Made by a program: the position numbers and the translations under genes. A DNA stretch of 64,000 nt from NCBI RefSeq assembly GCF_001653795.1, contig NZ_CP011514.1, positions 3,242,279 to 3,306,278 on the forward strand. The letters run 5' to 3'. The stretch is from Mitsuaria sp. 7. Its GTDB lineage: Bacteria; Pseudomonadota; Gammaproteobacteria; Burkholderiales; Burkholderiaceae_C. Every line of letters begins with the position of its first letter. Position 1 is the first letter of the stretch. The notes beneath the pieces are model-generated. The model did not search any database. It was not told the origin of the DNA and worked only from the letters and a program-made list of their open reading frames with translations. Below, piece after piece: positions 1 to 11,890 of the stretch.

Positions 1-98
1 GTCTGGATGGACGGACGTGCGCGATCTAGCGAACCCGAAGGTCACCTAGTAGTAGCAGCGCAATTCGGGCCGGGGACGTCATAGCTGTTGAATATAGA

Positions 99-144
99 GG
101 CGCGGCGCGTGAAGCGTCAACGTCAGTGGACGAATCGCCGCGCC
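99..144. other. Inverted repeat downstream of pssA
   Basis: A perfect 9-bp inverted repeat, GGCGCGGCG at 99-107 and CGCCGCGCC at 136-144, encloses a 28-base loop. It begins just past the pssA stop codon on the minus strand. No T-tract follows, so a terminator role is only possible. Nothing else was recognised in bases 1-155. Confidence 0.3.
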
Positions 145-155
145 GTGAGCATTCG

Positions 156-1004
156 CTATCGGTGAAGGCCCGCTTCATCGGGCTCGTCGGTGGACATGGC
201 GATCACGCTGGCCGGCTTGCCCTTGGCGCGCCGGACTGCGTAGACGACATAGCCCGAGATGCCATACGCGCAGAAGACGCCGAACAACACCCGTGGCGGG
301 TCGATGTTGATCGCCGCAATGGCCAGCATGATCACCACCAGCACGATGAAGGGTACCGAGCGCTTGAAGGTAATGTCCTTGAAGCTGTAGAACGGCGCGT
401 TGGTCACCATGGTCAGGCCCGCATAGAGCGTGAAGCCGAAGGCCAGCCACGCAAGCGTCGGATCGCGGTGGATGTCCTTGTAGCCCGAGCTGTCGAGCGC
501 CCAGATCAGGCTCATCACCAGCGCTGCGGCGGCCGGGCTGGGCACGCCCTGGAAGAAACGGCGGTCCACCACCCCGATATTCGTGTTGAAGCGCGCCAGG
601 CGCAGCGCGGCACCGGCGATATAGACGAAAGCCGCGAACCAACCCCACTTGCCCAGGCCCTGCAACGCCCACGAATACATGATCAGCGCTGGCGCCGCAC
701 CGAACGAGACCATGTCGGACAGCGAGTCCATCTGTTCGCCGAAGGTGCTCTGCGTGTTGGTCATGCGTGCGACACGGCCATCCAGGCTGTCGAGCACCAT
801 CGCCGCGAAGATGCCATAGACGGACTGCTCGAAGCGGCCGCCTATGCCCATCACGATCGCGTAGAAGCCGCTGAACAGCGCCGCCAGCGTGAAGAGGTTG
901 GGCAGCAGGTAGATGCCCTTGTGGCGCGGGCGCTGCGGAGCATCGAGGCCGTCCGCCTCGTCCTCGTCGAGCAGGTCCACGCTCTTGTTTTCGGTCGAAT
1001 TCAT
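156..1004 (-). CDS. pssA: CDP-diacylglycerol--serine O-phosphatidyltransferase
   Basis: Transfers a phosphatidyl group from CDP-diacylglycerol to L-serine, giving phosphatidylserine, the precursor of phosphatidylethanolamine, in the inner membrane. The 282-residue protein has a short charged N-terminus and then several hydrophobic membrane segments. The CDP-alcohol phosphotransferase signature (D-G-x2-A-R-x8-G-x3-D-x3-D) is visible in LDGRVAR followed by FGEQMDSLSD around residues 75-100. It lies downstream of ilvC on the same strand, an order common in Burkholderiales. A strong terminator between the two suggests pssA is transcribed at least partly from its own promoter. Confidence 0.93.
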   Translation of the reverse strand: MNSTENKSVDLLDEDEADGLDAPQRPRHKGIYLLPNLFTLAALFSGFYAIVMGIGGRFEQSVYGIFAAMVLDSLDGRVARMTNTQSTFGEQMDSLSDMVSFGAAPALIMYSWALQGLGKWGWFAAFVYIAGAALRLARFNTNIGVVDRRFFQGVPSPAAAALVMSLIWALDSSGYKDIHRDPTLAWLAFGFTLYAGLTMVTNAPFYSFKDITFKRSVPFIVLVVIMLAIAAINIDPPRVLFGVFCAYGISGYVVYAVRRAKGKPASVIAMSTDEPDEAGLHR

Positions 1005-1032
1005 GGGGGCGGAGGATAACCCAGCGCATCAA

Positions 1033-1067
1033 TGGAAAAGGCCGCGCGGTGCGACCCGCGCGGCCTT
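1033..1067 (-). terminator. Rho-independent terminator of ilvC
   Basis: A perfect 12-bp stem pairs AAGGCCGCGCGG (1038-1049) with CCGCGCGGCCTT (1056-1067) around a 6-base loop. On the minus strand a TTTT run follows the stem. It sits about 30 bp past the ilvC stop codon. Confidence 0.85.
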
Positions 1068-1096
1068 CTGGACTGATCTGACGCGATCTGCGTGGA

Positions 1097-2692
<1,596 letters not shown>

Positions 2693-2845
2693 TCAGCCCG
2701 CCGGCGGTAACCGGTCGGCCCTTGGCCACGCTCTTCGATCTAGGAATCAGGCCGGCTCGCCCTGAGCGCTTCGGGCCTTCCGCCGCCGGTCGCGAGGCGC
2801 GCGGTAACGCGCGTCACGCCGGACGGCTTCAGGCCGTCATCGGTC

Positions 2846-4642
2846 TCAGAGGTCCTCGGACCCCAGCAGCATCTCGGAGATGCCCTTGCCCGCCTGGACC
2901 ATGGGCCAGACGTTCTCGGTCGGATCGGTGCGCACGTCGATGAAGACGGTGCGGTCCTTCAACCGCATCGCCTCCCGCAGCGCGGGCTCCACGTCCGAGG
3001 GCTTCTCCACCAGCAGGCCCACGTGTCCGTAGGCCTCGGCCAGCTTGACGAAGTCCGGCAGCGCATCCATGTAGCTGTGCGAGTAGCGCTTGCCGTAGTC
3101 CAGCTCCTGCCACTGCCGCACCATGCCCAGGTAGCGGTTGTTCAGCGAGACCACCTTCACAGGCGTCTTGTACTGCTGGCAGGTGGACAGTTCCTGGATG
3201 TTCATCTGGATGCTGCCCTCGCCGGTGATGCAGAACACATCCGACTCGGGCTTCGCCAGCTTGATGCCCATCGCGTACGGCAGGCCCACGCCCATCGTGC
3301 CCAGGCCGCCGGAGTTGATCCAGCGACGCGGTTCGTTGAAGCGCAGGAACTGCGCGGCCCACATCTGATGCTGGCCGACGTCCGAGGTGAAGTAGGCGTC
3401 GCGGTCGCGGGTCAGGTTCCACAGCGTCTCGAGGACGTACTGCGGCTTGATGACCTCGTTCGACTGCTTGTAGGCCAGGCAGTCGCGCTTGCGCCAGTCG
3501 TTGATCTGGCTCCACCAGGCGTTGATCGCGTCGGCGTCAGGTCTTGCCTGCGCTTCCTTGATCTGCGCGATCAGTTCCTGCAGCACGTCTTTGACGTCGC
3601 CGACGATCGGGATGTCCACGCGCACCCGCTTGGAGATCGACGACGGATCGATGTCGACGTGGATGATCTTGCGATCGACCGACGAGAAGTGCTTCGGGTT
3701 GCCGATCACGCGGTCGTCGAAGCGCGCACCGACGGCCAGCAGCACATCGCAGTGCTGCATCGTCATGTTGGCTTCGTAGGTTCCGTGCATGCCCAGCATG
3801 CCCAGGAAACGCGGATCGCTGCCGGGCATCGAGCCCAGGCCCATCAGCGTGTTCGTGCAGGGGTAGCCCAGCAGGTCGACCAGCTGGCGCAATTCCGCCG
3901 TGGCCTCGCCCAGGATCACGCCGCCGCCGGTGTAGATGTAAGGCCGCTTGGCCCCCATCAGCAGTTGGACCGCCTTGCGGATCTGACCGCTGTGGCCCTT
4001 CTTCACCGGGTTGTAAGAGCGCATCTCGACACGCTCCGGGTAATGGAACGCGGTGCGATTGAGCGAGACGTCCTTCGGGATGTCGACCACGACCGGGCCG
4101 GGACGGCCCGTACGCGCGATGTGGAACGCCTTCTTCAAGGTCATCGCAAGGTCGCGCACGTCCTTGACCAGGAAGTTGTGCTTGACGATCGGGCGTGTGA
4201 TGCCGACGGTGTCGCATTCCTGGAAGGCGTCGAGGCCGATGGCGGGCGTCGGGACCTGACCGGTGATGATCACCATCGGGATCGAGTCCATGTACGCCGT
4301 CGCAATGCCGGTGATCGCGTTCGTGACGCCGGGACCCGAGGTCACCAGCGCGACGCCGACTTCCCCGGTGGCGCGTGCGTAGCCATCGGCGGCATGCACG
4401 GCAGCCTGCTCGTGACGTACCAGCACGTGCTGGATGGCGTCCTGCTTGTAGAGCGCGTCGTAGATGTAGAGGACGGCACCGCCTGGATAGCCCCAGAGGA
4501 ACTTCACGCCTTCGGCCTGAAGACTCTGAACCAGGATTTCGGAGCCATTCAGTTCCTGACCGGAACTGACGGAATGGGGGTGCGGCAGTGAGCGAGCTTC
4601 CGTGATCGCTGCACGTTTGATGTCCGCGGCAGACATGTCCAT
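2846..4642 (-). CDS. ilvI: Acetolactate synthase large (catalytic) subunit
   Basis: Thiamine-diphosphate and FAD enzyme that condenses pyruvate with pyruvate or 2-oxobutyrate, the first committed step of branched-chain amino-acid synthesis. The N-terminal domain has WGYPGGAVLYIYDAL and the catalytic glutamate in VRHEQAAVHAADGYAR. The C-terminal half has the ThDP signature ITGEGSIQMNIQELSTC with NNRYLGMVRQWQ. The ATG at 4642 has AGAGG eight bases upstream and gives 598 residues. An in-frame ATG at 4681 (13 more residues, starting MVFRQRKN) also has a good GAGGAG site, so the start is not settled. Confidence 0.95.
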   Translation of the reverse strand: MDMSAADIKRAAITEARSLPHPHSVSSGQELNGSEILVQSLQAEGVKFLWGYPGGAVLYIYDALYKQDAIQHVLVRHEQAAVHAADGYARATGEVGVALVTSGPGVTNAITGIATAYMDSIPMVIITGQVPTPAIGLDAFQECDTVGITRPIVKHNFLVKDVRDLAMTLKKAFHIARTGRPGPVVVDIPKDVSLNRTAFHYPERVEMRSYNPVKKGHSGQIRKAVQLLMGAKRPYIYTGGGVILGEATAELRQLVDLLGYPCTNTLMGLGSMPGSDPRFLGMLGMHGTYEANMTMQHCDVLLAVGARFDDRVIGNPKHFSSVDRKIIHVDIDPSSISKRVRVDIPIVGDVKDVLQELIAQIKEAQARPDADAINAWWSQINDWRKRDCLAYKQSNEVIKPQYVLETLWNLTRDRDAYFTSDVGQHQMWAAQFLRFNEPRRWINSGGLGTMGVGLPYAMGIKLAKPESDVFCITGEGSIQMNIQELSTCQQYKTPVKVVSLNNRYLGMVRQWQELDYGKRYSHSYMDALPDFVKLAEAYGHVGLLVEKPSDVEPALREAMRLKDRTVFIDVRTDPTENVWPMVQAGKGISEMLLGSEDL

Positions 4643-4784
4643 ATGTCGAACCTCTGAGTTTTTTCTCTGACGAAAAACCATCGGTGCTTCTCCTCGCGCT
4701 CTTGTGAAGCGGACTTGAAACGTCGCGTCAAAAACAGGGGCGCCCCGGTTGGGCGGCCTACTTGAGACAGAAAATGCGGTGTGC

Positions 4785-4830
4785 GAGTCTTCGATTATGC
4801 ACGCAAACCCGCAGACGTCCGGAATCGATG
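4785..4830 (-). promoter_or_regulatory. Possible ilvI promoter
   Basis: The minus strand carries CATAAT (complement of 4794-4799), a good -10 hexamer, in the short region between ilvI and the divergent sigma-factor gene. No convincing -35 box was found. A transcript from here would have a leader of about 100-140 bases with a GC-rich hairpin (CGCCC/GGGCG, 4741-4755) and then TGTTTTTG. No leader peptide rich in Leu, Ile or Val codons was found. Confidence 0.3.
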
Positions 4831-4913
4831 GCAGTCTGTAGCGCTGATGAGATAATCCGCGCCGTTTTGCCCGCTAGACCCGCCCTCGACCCACCCACTG
4901 ACGGCGCCAGCCC

Positions 4914-5480
4914 TTGGCCACAGACAAAGAACTCAACGACTTTCTCAAGACCGCCGATCGGCGCGCCTTCAAGCGCACGGTCTACATGGTTCGAGACGAG
5001 GACGCCGCGCTGGACATCGTCCAGGACGCCATGATCCGGTTGGCCGAGAAGTATTTCGACCGTCCGGCGGCGGAGCTGCCGCTGCTGTTCCAGCGCATCC
5101 TGTCCAACGCGACGATGGACTGGTTCCGTCGGCAGAAGGTACGCAACGCGCTGTTCAGCAACCTGTCGGACTTCGAAGGCGCCGATCCCGGCGACGATTT
5201 CGACCTGCTGGAATCGCTGGAGACGCGGGAAGGATCGATGGGGGCGCTGTCCGCCGCGGACGAGGTGTCGCGCGTTCAGGTGCTGGCCGCGATCGAACAG
5301 GAAGTTGCTGCTTTGCCGGCACGTCAACGGGAAGCCTTCCTGCTGCGTTACTGGGAGGAACTCGACGTCGCCGAAACGGCAGCGGTCATGGGTTGCTCGG
5401 AGGGCAGCGTGAAGACACACTGCTCCCGCGCCGTGCATGCGCTGGCCAAAACGCTGAAAGCCAAGGGAATCTCGCTATGA
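4914..5480 (+). CDS. ECF-type RNA polymerase sigma factor
   Basis: A 188-residue sigma-70 family protein of ECF size. Region 2 is seen in DIVQDAMIRLAEKY and the following RQKVRN segment (about residues 38-80). Region 4 is seen in LPARQREAFLLRYWEEL and the helix-turn-helix GCSEGSVKTHCSRA (about 125-180). The start chosen is TTG at 4914; no in-frame ATG gives an intact region 2. Its stop overlaps the next gene's start (ATGA, 5477-5480), so it leads a tightly coupled operon with DUF3619 and DUF3106 genes. The genes it controls cannot be read from the sequence. Confidence 0.85.
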   Translation: MATDKELNDFLKTADRRAFKRTVYMVRDEDAALDIVQDAMIRLAEKYFDRPAAELPLLFQRILSNATMDWFRRQKVRNALFSNLSDFEGADPGDDFDLLESLETREGSMGALSAADEVSRVQVLAAIEQEVAALPARQREAFLLRYWEELDVAETAAVMGCSEGSVKTHCSRAVHALAKTLKAKGISL

Positions 5481-5995
5481 ACAAGAACACGCCAGGAACG
5501 CCGCTGCCGCTCGAGGCGGATGCGCGCGTGACCCGTTTCGGCCTCCGGGTGGCCGCGGGCCTGACCGAGCACAGCGAGACCCTGTCCGGCGACATCCAGG
5601 CCCGGCTTCGCTTCGCGCGTGAGCAGGCGCTCGCCAAGGCGATGGCCGCGCGCGCCGCGGCGCCCGCGCAGACCGCCTCCGACGCCCGCCATGTGGGCGG
5701 CGGCACGCTCGCCCTGGGTGGCGGCGACAAGACCCCGCGCTGGAGAAAGGCCGCGACGCTGCTGCCGTTGGCGCTGCTGCTGGGCGGCCTGCTGCTGATC
5801 CAGCACAGCCAGTGGTACGAGCAGATCCGCAGCGCGGCCGAGCTCGACACGGAGATGCTCTCCCGGCCGCTGCCACCGGCGGCGTACAGCGACCCCGGCT
5901 TCCGCGAGTACCTGAACGAGGATCAGACCGATCCGAACAACCCGAACGGCGCCGCCGACGGCGAGAAGTCCGACGAAGCGAAATCGTCGCAGTGA
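5477..5995 (+). CDS. DUF3619 family membrane protein
   Basis: A 172-residue protein of a family without an assigned function. The N-terminal 95 or so residues look cytoplasmic (LSGDIQARLRFAREQAL). A single hydrophobic segment follows (TLLPLALLLGGLLLIQ, about residues 95-112), then a short, acidic C-terminal tail presumably in the periplasm. Its start overlaps the sigma-factor stop by four bases. Translational coupling, one membrane segment and a cytoplasmic N-terminus fit an anti-sigma factor, but that role is inferred from context and no anti-sigma motif was identified. Confidence 0.75.
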   Translation: MNKNTPGTPLPLEADARVTRFGLRVAAGLTEHSETLSGDIQARLRFAREQALAKAMAARAAAPAQTASDARHVGGGTLALGGGDKTPRWRKAATLLPLALLLGGLLLIQHSQWYEQIRSAAELDTEMLSRPLPPAAYSDPGFREYLNEDQTDPNNPNGAADGEKSDEAKSSQ

Positions 5996-6867
5996 GGCGG
6001 TGCGTGGTCAGTGCCTTCCGACTTCTCTCGTTCGTGAGGGGTGATCTCAGCGTTTCCCCGGATTCTTCAGCATCGCGCCGCTGGGCGCGACGCCTGAGCC
6101 TCGCGGCCGCCTGCGGCGTGCTCGGCTTCGGCGCCGCGATGGCTCCGGCACAGGACGCCGCCGCGTCCGCGCCGGTCGAGGGCAACCTCCCGATCGCTTC
6201 ACCGGCACCGCGCGCCGCGTCGTCAGCCAGACCCGTCTCGCCGACGGTCACGCCCGGCACGCTGACCAGCAGCCAGAATTGGGCCTCGCTGAGCGCGTCG
6301 CAGAAGGAGGCGCTGGCCCCGCTGTCCAAGGAATGGGATCAGCTCGACGGCGCCCGCAAGGGCAAGTGGCTGGAGATTGCCGCCCGTTATCCGACGCTGC
6401 CGGCCGAGCATCAGCAGCGTCTGCGCGAACGCATGGTCGAGTGGACCCGGATGTCGCCGGCAGAACGCCAACGCGCCCGCATCGGCTACCAGCACGCGAA
6501 CGAACTCCGCGTGCCGGAACAGGAAACCAGACTGCGCGAGAAGTGGGACGCCTATCAGGCGCTGCCGCCGGAGAAGCGCCAGCGCCTGGTGGAACGCGCC
6601 GCGGAGAAGGCGTCGGCCGCCGGCCGCGACGCGCCGCCCGCCCCCACGCGAGCGAAGGCGCCGATCCAGCGCACGCCGCTGACCGCCACGACCGGACCCA
6701 CGATCGTCCAGGCCATGCCTGGCGCCACCACGGTGTTGATGACGCAACGCGCGGAACCGCCACTGCCCGGCGCCAGCGCAGCGCCCGGCCGGCCGATCCG
6801 CTCGCCCCGCGAGGCGAAGCTCGACCCGGATACGCTGCTTCCCCGACGCGACGCGGCCAGCCGCTAA
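5992..6867 (+). CDS. DUF3106 family exported protein
   Basis: A protein of about 291 residues that starts at a GTG overlapping the DUF3619 stop (GTGA, 5992-5995); GTG at 6004 is an alternative. A twin-arginine-containing hydrophobic signal-like segment (RRWARRLSLAAACGVLGFG, about residues 27-45) precedes an Ala/Pro-rich linker. The core is built of short helical repeats with the pattern LxxxxKxxWxxL (NWASLSASQKEALAPL, WDQLDGARKGKWLEIA, WTRMSPAERQRARI, WDAYQALPPEKRQRLVE), typical of DUF3106. Such Trp/Pro repeats resemble periplasmic metal- or stress-sensing proteins, but no function is known. It is the third gene of the sigma-factor operon. Confidence 0.75.
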   Translation: MRRCVVSAFRLLSFVRGDLSVSPDSSASRRWARRLSLAAACGVLGFGAAMAPAQDAAASAPVEGNLPIASPAPRAASSARPVSPTVTPGTLTSSQNWASLSASQKEALAPLSKEWDQLDGARKGKWLEIAARYPTLPAEHQQRLRERMVEWTRMSPAERQRARIGYQHANELRVPEQETRLREKWDAYQALPPEKRQRLVERAAEKASAAGRDAPPAPTRAKAPIQRTPLTATTGPTIVQAMPGATTVLMTQRAEPPLPGASAAPGRPIRSPREAKLDPDTLLPRRDAASR

Positions 6868-6876
6868 ACTGGCCGG

Positions 6877-7428
6877 ATGACCTCCGCCCCCGTTGCCGGC
6901 GACGCCCCACCGCCAGGCTTGATGCGCCGCCTCGCCGCCTTCATTTATGAAGGCGTCGTCTTGTTCGGCGTCGTGTTCATCGCCGGCTGGCTGTACTCGA
7001 CACTGACCCAGCAACGCAATGCGCTGATCGGGCAGAGTGGCCTGCAGGCCTTCCTGTTCCTGGTGCTGGGCATCTACTTCATCTGGTTCTGGTCGCGCGG
7101 CGGCCAGACCGTGGCCATGCGGGCCTGGCACCTGCGCGTGGTCGACGCGAACGGCCGTCCGCTCACGCAGGCGCGCGCGACCGCCCGCTACCTCGCCGCC
7201 TGGCTCTGGTTCCTGCCGGCCCTGGCCAGCGTGCACCTGCTGGGCCTGGACGGGAGCACCGGCGCGATCTTCGGCGCGATGTTCGCCGGCATCGCCGCCT
7301 ACCTGCTGCTGGCCCGGCTGCATCCGCAACGGCAGTTCCTGCACGACGTGATCTGCGGCACCCGCCTGATCACGCAACTGCCGCCGCCCCGCCCGAAGAA
7401 GTCCGCCGCGCTGCCGGCCGACTCCTGA
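6877..7428 (+). CDS. RDD family membrane protein
   Basis: A 183-residue polytopic protein. It contains the RDD-type N-terminus (PPGLMRRLAAFIYEGVVLFG, with the usual Asp replaced by Glu) and hydrophobic segments at roughly residues 20-45, 58-75, 105-125 and 130-150. The conserved GGQTVAMRAWHLRVVD motif lies near residue 72, with HDVICGTRL close to the C-terminus. RDD proteins are of mixed function; some are Na+/H+ antiporters. It follows the DUF3106 gene by 9 bp and is probably co-transcribed with it. Confidence 0.85.
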   Translation: MTSAPVAGDAPPPGLMRRLAAFIYEGVVLFGVVFIAGWLYSTLTQQRNALIGQSGLQAFLFLVLGIYFIWFWSRGGQTVAMRAWHLRVVDANGRPLTQARATARYLAAWLWFLPALASVHLLGLDGSTGAIFGAMFAGIAAYLLLARLHPQRQFLHDVICGTRLITQLPPPRPKKSAALPADS

Positions 7429-7452
7429 TCCTCCCGACTTCCCACCCCGACG

Positions 7453-7830
7453 ATGAGCAACCCCCACAAGGGCCGCACCGGCCTGGATCGCATCCTGCAC
7501 GCCGCCGGTTATTCCTGGGACGGCCTGCGCGCCGCCTACCGCGGCGAGAGCGCCTTCCGCCAGGAGACCTGGCTGACGATCATCGGCGTACCGCTCGCGT
7601 TCTGGGTCGGGAGAGACTGGGTCCAGGTCGCGCTGCTGGCCGGCTCGCTGATCCTGGTGCTGATCGTCGAGCTGCTGAACTCGGCGGTGGAAGCCGTCGT
7701 CGACCGCGTGTCCTTTGAGCTGCATGACCTCAGCAAACGCGCCAAGGACATCGCCAGCGCCGCCGTGCTGCTGTCGCTGGTGCTGGCGGGCGGCATCTGG
7801 GCGGCCGCCATCTGGCAGCACCTGCACTGA
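7453..7830 (+). CDS. dgkA: Diacylglycerol kinase (prokaryotic type)
   Basis: Small trimeric inner-membrane kinase that phosphorylates diacylglycerol (released by membrane-derived oligosaccharide synthesis) to phosphatidic acid. The 125-residue protein has the family pattern: an amphipathic N-terminus (LDRILHAAGYSWDGLRAAYR), the catalytic-site region GESAFRQE, and three membrane segments, with ELLNSAVEAVVDR near residue 75 and AKDIASAAVLL before the last. It lies 24 bp after the RDD gene and ends at a bidirectional terminator. Confidence 0.93.
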   Translation: MSNPHKGRTGLDRILHAAGYSWDGLRAAYRGESAFRQETWLTIIGVPLAFWVGRDWVQVALLAGSLILVLIVELLNSAVEAVVDRVSFELHDLSKRAKDIASAAVLLSLVLAGGIWAAAIWQHLH

Positions 7831-7888
7831 CCGCCGCCGACGGCGCGAGCGCCGAGAGCGCCAACAGCGCCGGCAGGATCTGAATGAC

Positions 7889-7923
7889 GAAGGGCGGACG
7901 CCAACCGGCGCCCGCCCTTTCCT
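7889..7923. terminator. Bidirectional terminator between dgkA and glnB
   Basis: The stem AAGGGCGG (7890-7897) pairs with CCGCCCTT (7912-7919). An inner CGCC/GGCG extension surrounds an AACC loop. T-rich sequence follows on the plus strand. The hairpin lies between convergent genes, so it can serve both. Confidence 0.8.
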
Positions 7924-7953
7924 GTTTCTGCCGGACCCGTCGGGTCCGCGCGG

Positions 7954-8337
<384 letters not shown>

Positions 8338-8405
8338 TTAAGCACGGATCGTTTCAGACGGACGCGCTCCACTGGAGAAGGGAGTCATCGCGGTCGTCCG
8401 TTCTC

Positions 8406-10511
<2,106 letters not shown>

Positions 10512-10569
10512 GGGAAGCATCCTGCCATCAAAGCGAAGGGTTTGAGCTTGCGCCTAAGATTTGCCGCGC

Positions 10570-11790
10570 ATGACAGCCGCCCCCTCGCCCGCCCCCTCCG
10601 CCGACACGCCTGAACGCGACGTCGCCCAGCCGCTGATCCGCGTCGACGACGACCCCGCTGCGCTCCCCCGCGATCAATGGAACGCGCTGCTGGCCGCATC
10701 GCCGCTGCCCTCGCCGTTCATGAAGCTGGAGTACCTCATCGCGATGCACGCGTCCGGCTCCGCGGTGCCGAAGAAGGGCTGGCAGGCGCAGTTCCTCAGC
10801 GTGTGGGACGGCGATGAACTGATCGCCGCCTGCCCGGCCTATCTGAAGGGCCACTCGTACGGCGAGTACGTGTTCGACTGGGCCTGGGCCGATGCCTATC
10901 AGCGGCACGGGCTCGCGTACTACCCGAAGCTGCTGGTCGCCGTGCCGTTCACGCCGGTGCCGGGCAGCCGGCTGCTCGCGAAGGACGACGCCGCACGCGA
11001 ATGGCTGGTGAAGGCCTTGCGGGCACTGACGGCGCGCTCGGAACTCTCATCGGTGCATGTGCTCTTCGGCGACGACCAGGACCAGCGCGCGCTCACCGCA
11101 GACGACTGGCTCGCGCGGCAGCAGGTGCAGTTCCACTGGACCGGCGACGGCGTGCCGCGCCCGTTCAGCGCGTACCTCGCGACGCTGCAACGGGAGAAGC
11201 GCAAGAAGATCCAGCAGGAGCAGCGCAAGGTCGCGGACGCCGGCATCCGTTTCGAAGCGCTGCGCGGCGGCGCGATCACGGTCGAAGACTGGGATTTCTT
11301 CTACGAGTGCTACACGCTGACCTACCTCGCGCATCGCAACAAGCCTTACCTGACGCGCGACTTCTTCGCGCGGATGGCGGCGGACATGCCTGAACACTGG
11401 CTGATGTTCATCGCGCGGGACGCGGAAGGTGAGCGCGTCGCCGCGTCGCTCGTGGCGGTCGATGAATCGCAGCGCGCCGCGTACGGACGCTACTGGGGCT
11501 CGACGCGCTACATCCCCAACCTGCACTTCGACGCGTGCTACTACCAGCCGCTGGCGTGGTGTCTGGAGAACGGCTGGCGCCGCTTCGAAGGTGGCGCGCA
11601 AGGCGAGCACAAGATGGCCAGAGGCCTCATGCCGGTGGCGACGTACTCGGCGCACTGGCTGGCCCATCCCCAGTTCCGCGAGGCGGTCGCGGATTTCCTC
11701 ACCCAGGAGGGCGAGGCGATGGGCGAGTACATCGACGAACTGGAACGGCATCAGCCGTTCAAGGCGGCAGCGCCGGACGACGCCACCTGA
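10570..11790 (+). CDS. FemAB-like/GNAT family protein (COG3146 type)
   Basis: A 406-residue protein resembling the peptidogalycan-biosynthesis/FemAB-like family, which has an acyltransferase fold related to GNAT. The family pattern includes SPFMKLEYLIAMHASGSA near residue 45, FDWAWADAYQRHGL and YPKLLVAVPFTPVPGSR around 110-135, FYECYTLTYLAHRNKPYL near 245 and RFEGGAQGEHKMARGLMP near 340. No substrate is established. It is divergent from nadE. ATG 10570 was preferred over the upstream TTG at 10561. Confidence 0.85.
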   Translation: MTAAPSPAPSADTPERDVAQPLIRVDDDPAALPRDQWNALLAASPLPSPFMKLEYLIAMHASGSAVPKKGWQAQFLSVWDGDELIAACPAYLKGHSYGEYVFDWAWADAYQRHGLAYYPKLLVAVPFTPVPGSRLLAKDDAAREWLVKALRALTARSELSSVHVLFGDDQDQRALTADDWLARQQVQFHWTGDGVPRPFSAYLATLQREKRKKIQQEQRKVADAGIRFEALRGGAITVEDWDFFYECYTLTYLAHRNKPYLTRDFFARMAADMPEHWLMFIARDAEGERVAASLVAVDESQRAAYGRYWGSTRYIPNLHFDACYYQPLAWCLENGWRRFEGGAQGEHKMARGLMPVATYSAHWLAHPQFREAVADFLTQEGEAMGEYIDELERHQPFKAAAPDDAT

Positions 11791-11890
11791 CGCGCGGCCT
11801 GTGAGGCCGCGAGAGGAGGCCGTCGCAGGCCGCCGGAGCCGGCCGAGAAAAGCCGAGAACGGCCAGGAAAGGCCGGACGCGACCGACCGT

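Noticed and set aside
4681..4800. Leader peptide for branched-chain attenuation upstream of ilvI
   Set aside because: No short frame with clustered Leu, Ile or Val codons was found, and the GC-rich hairpin is not followed directly by a U-tract.
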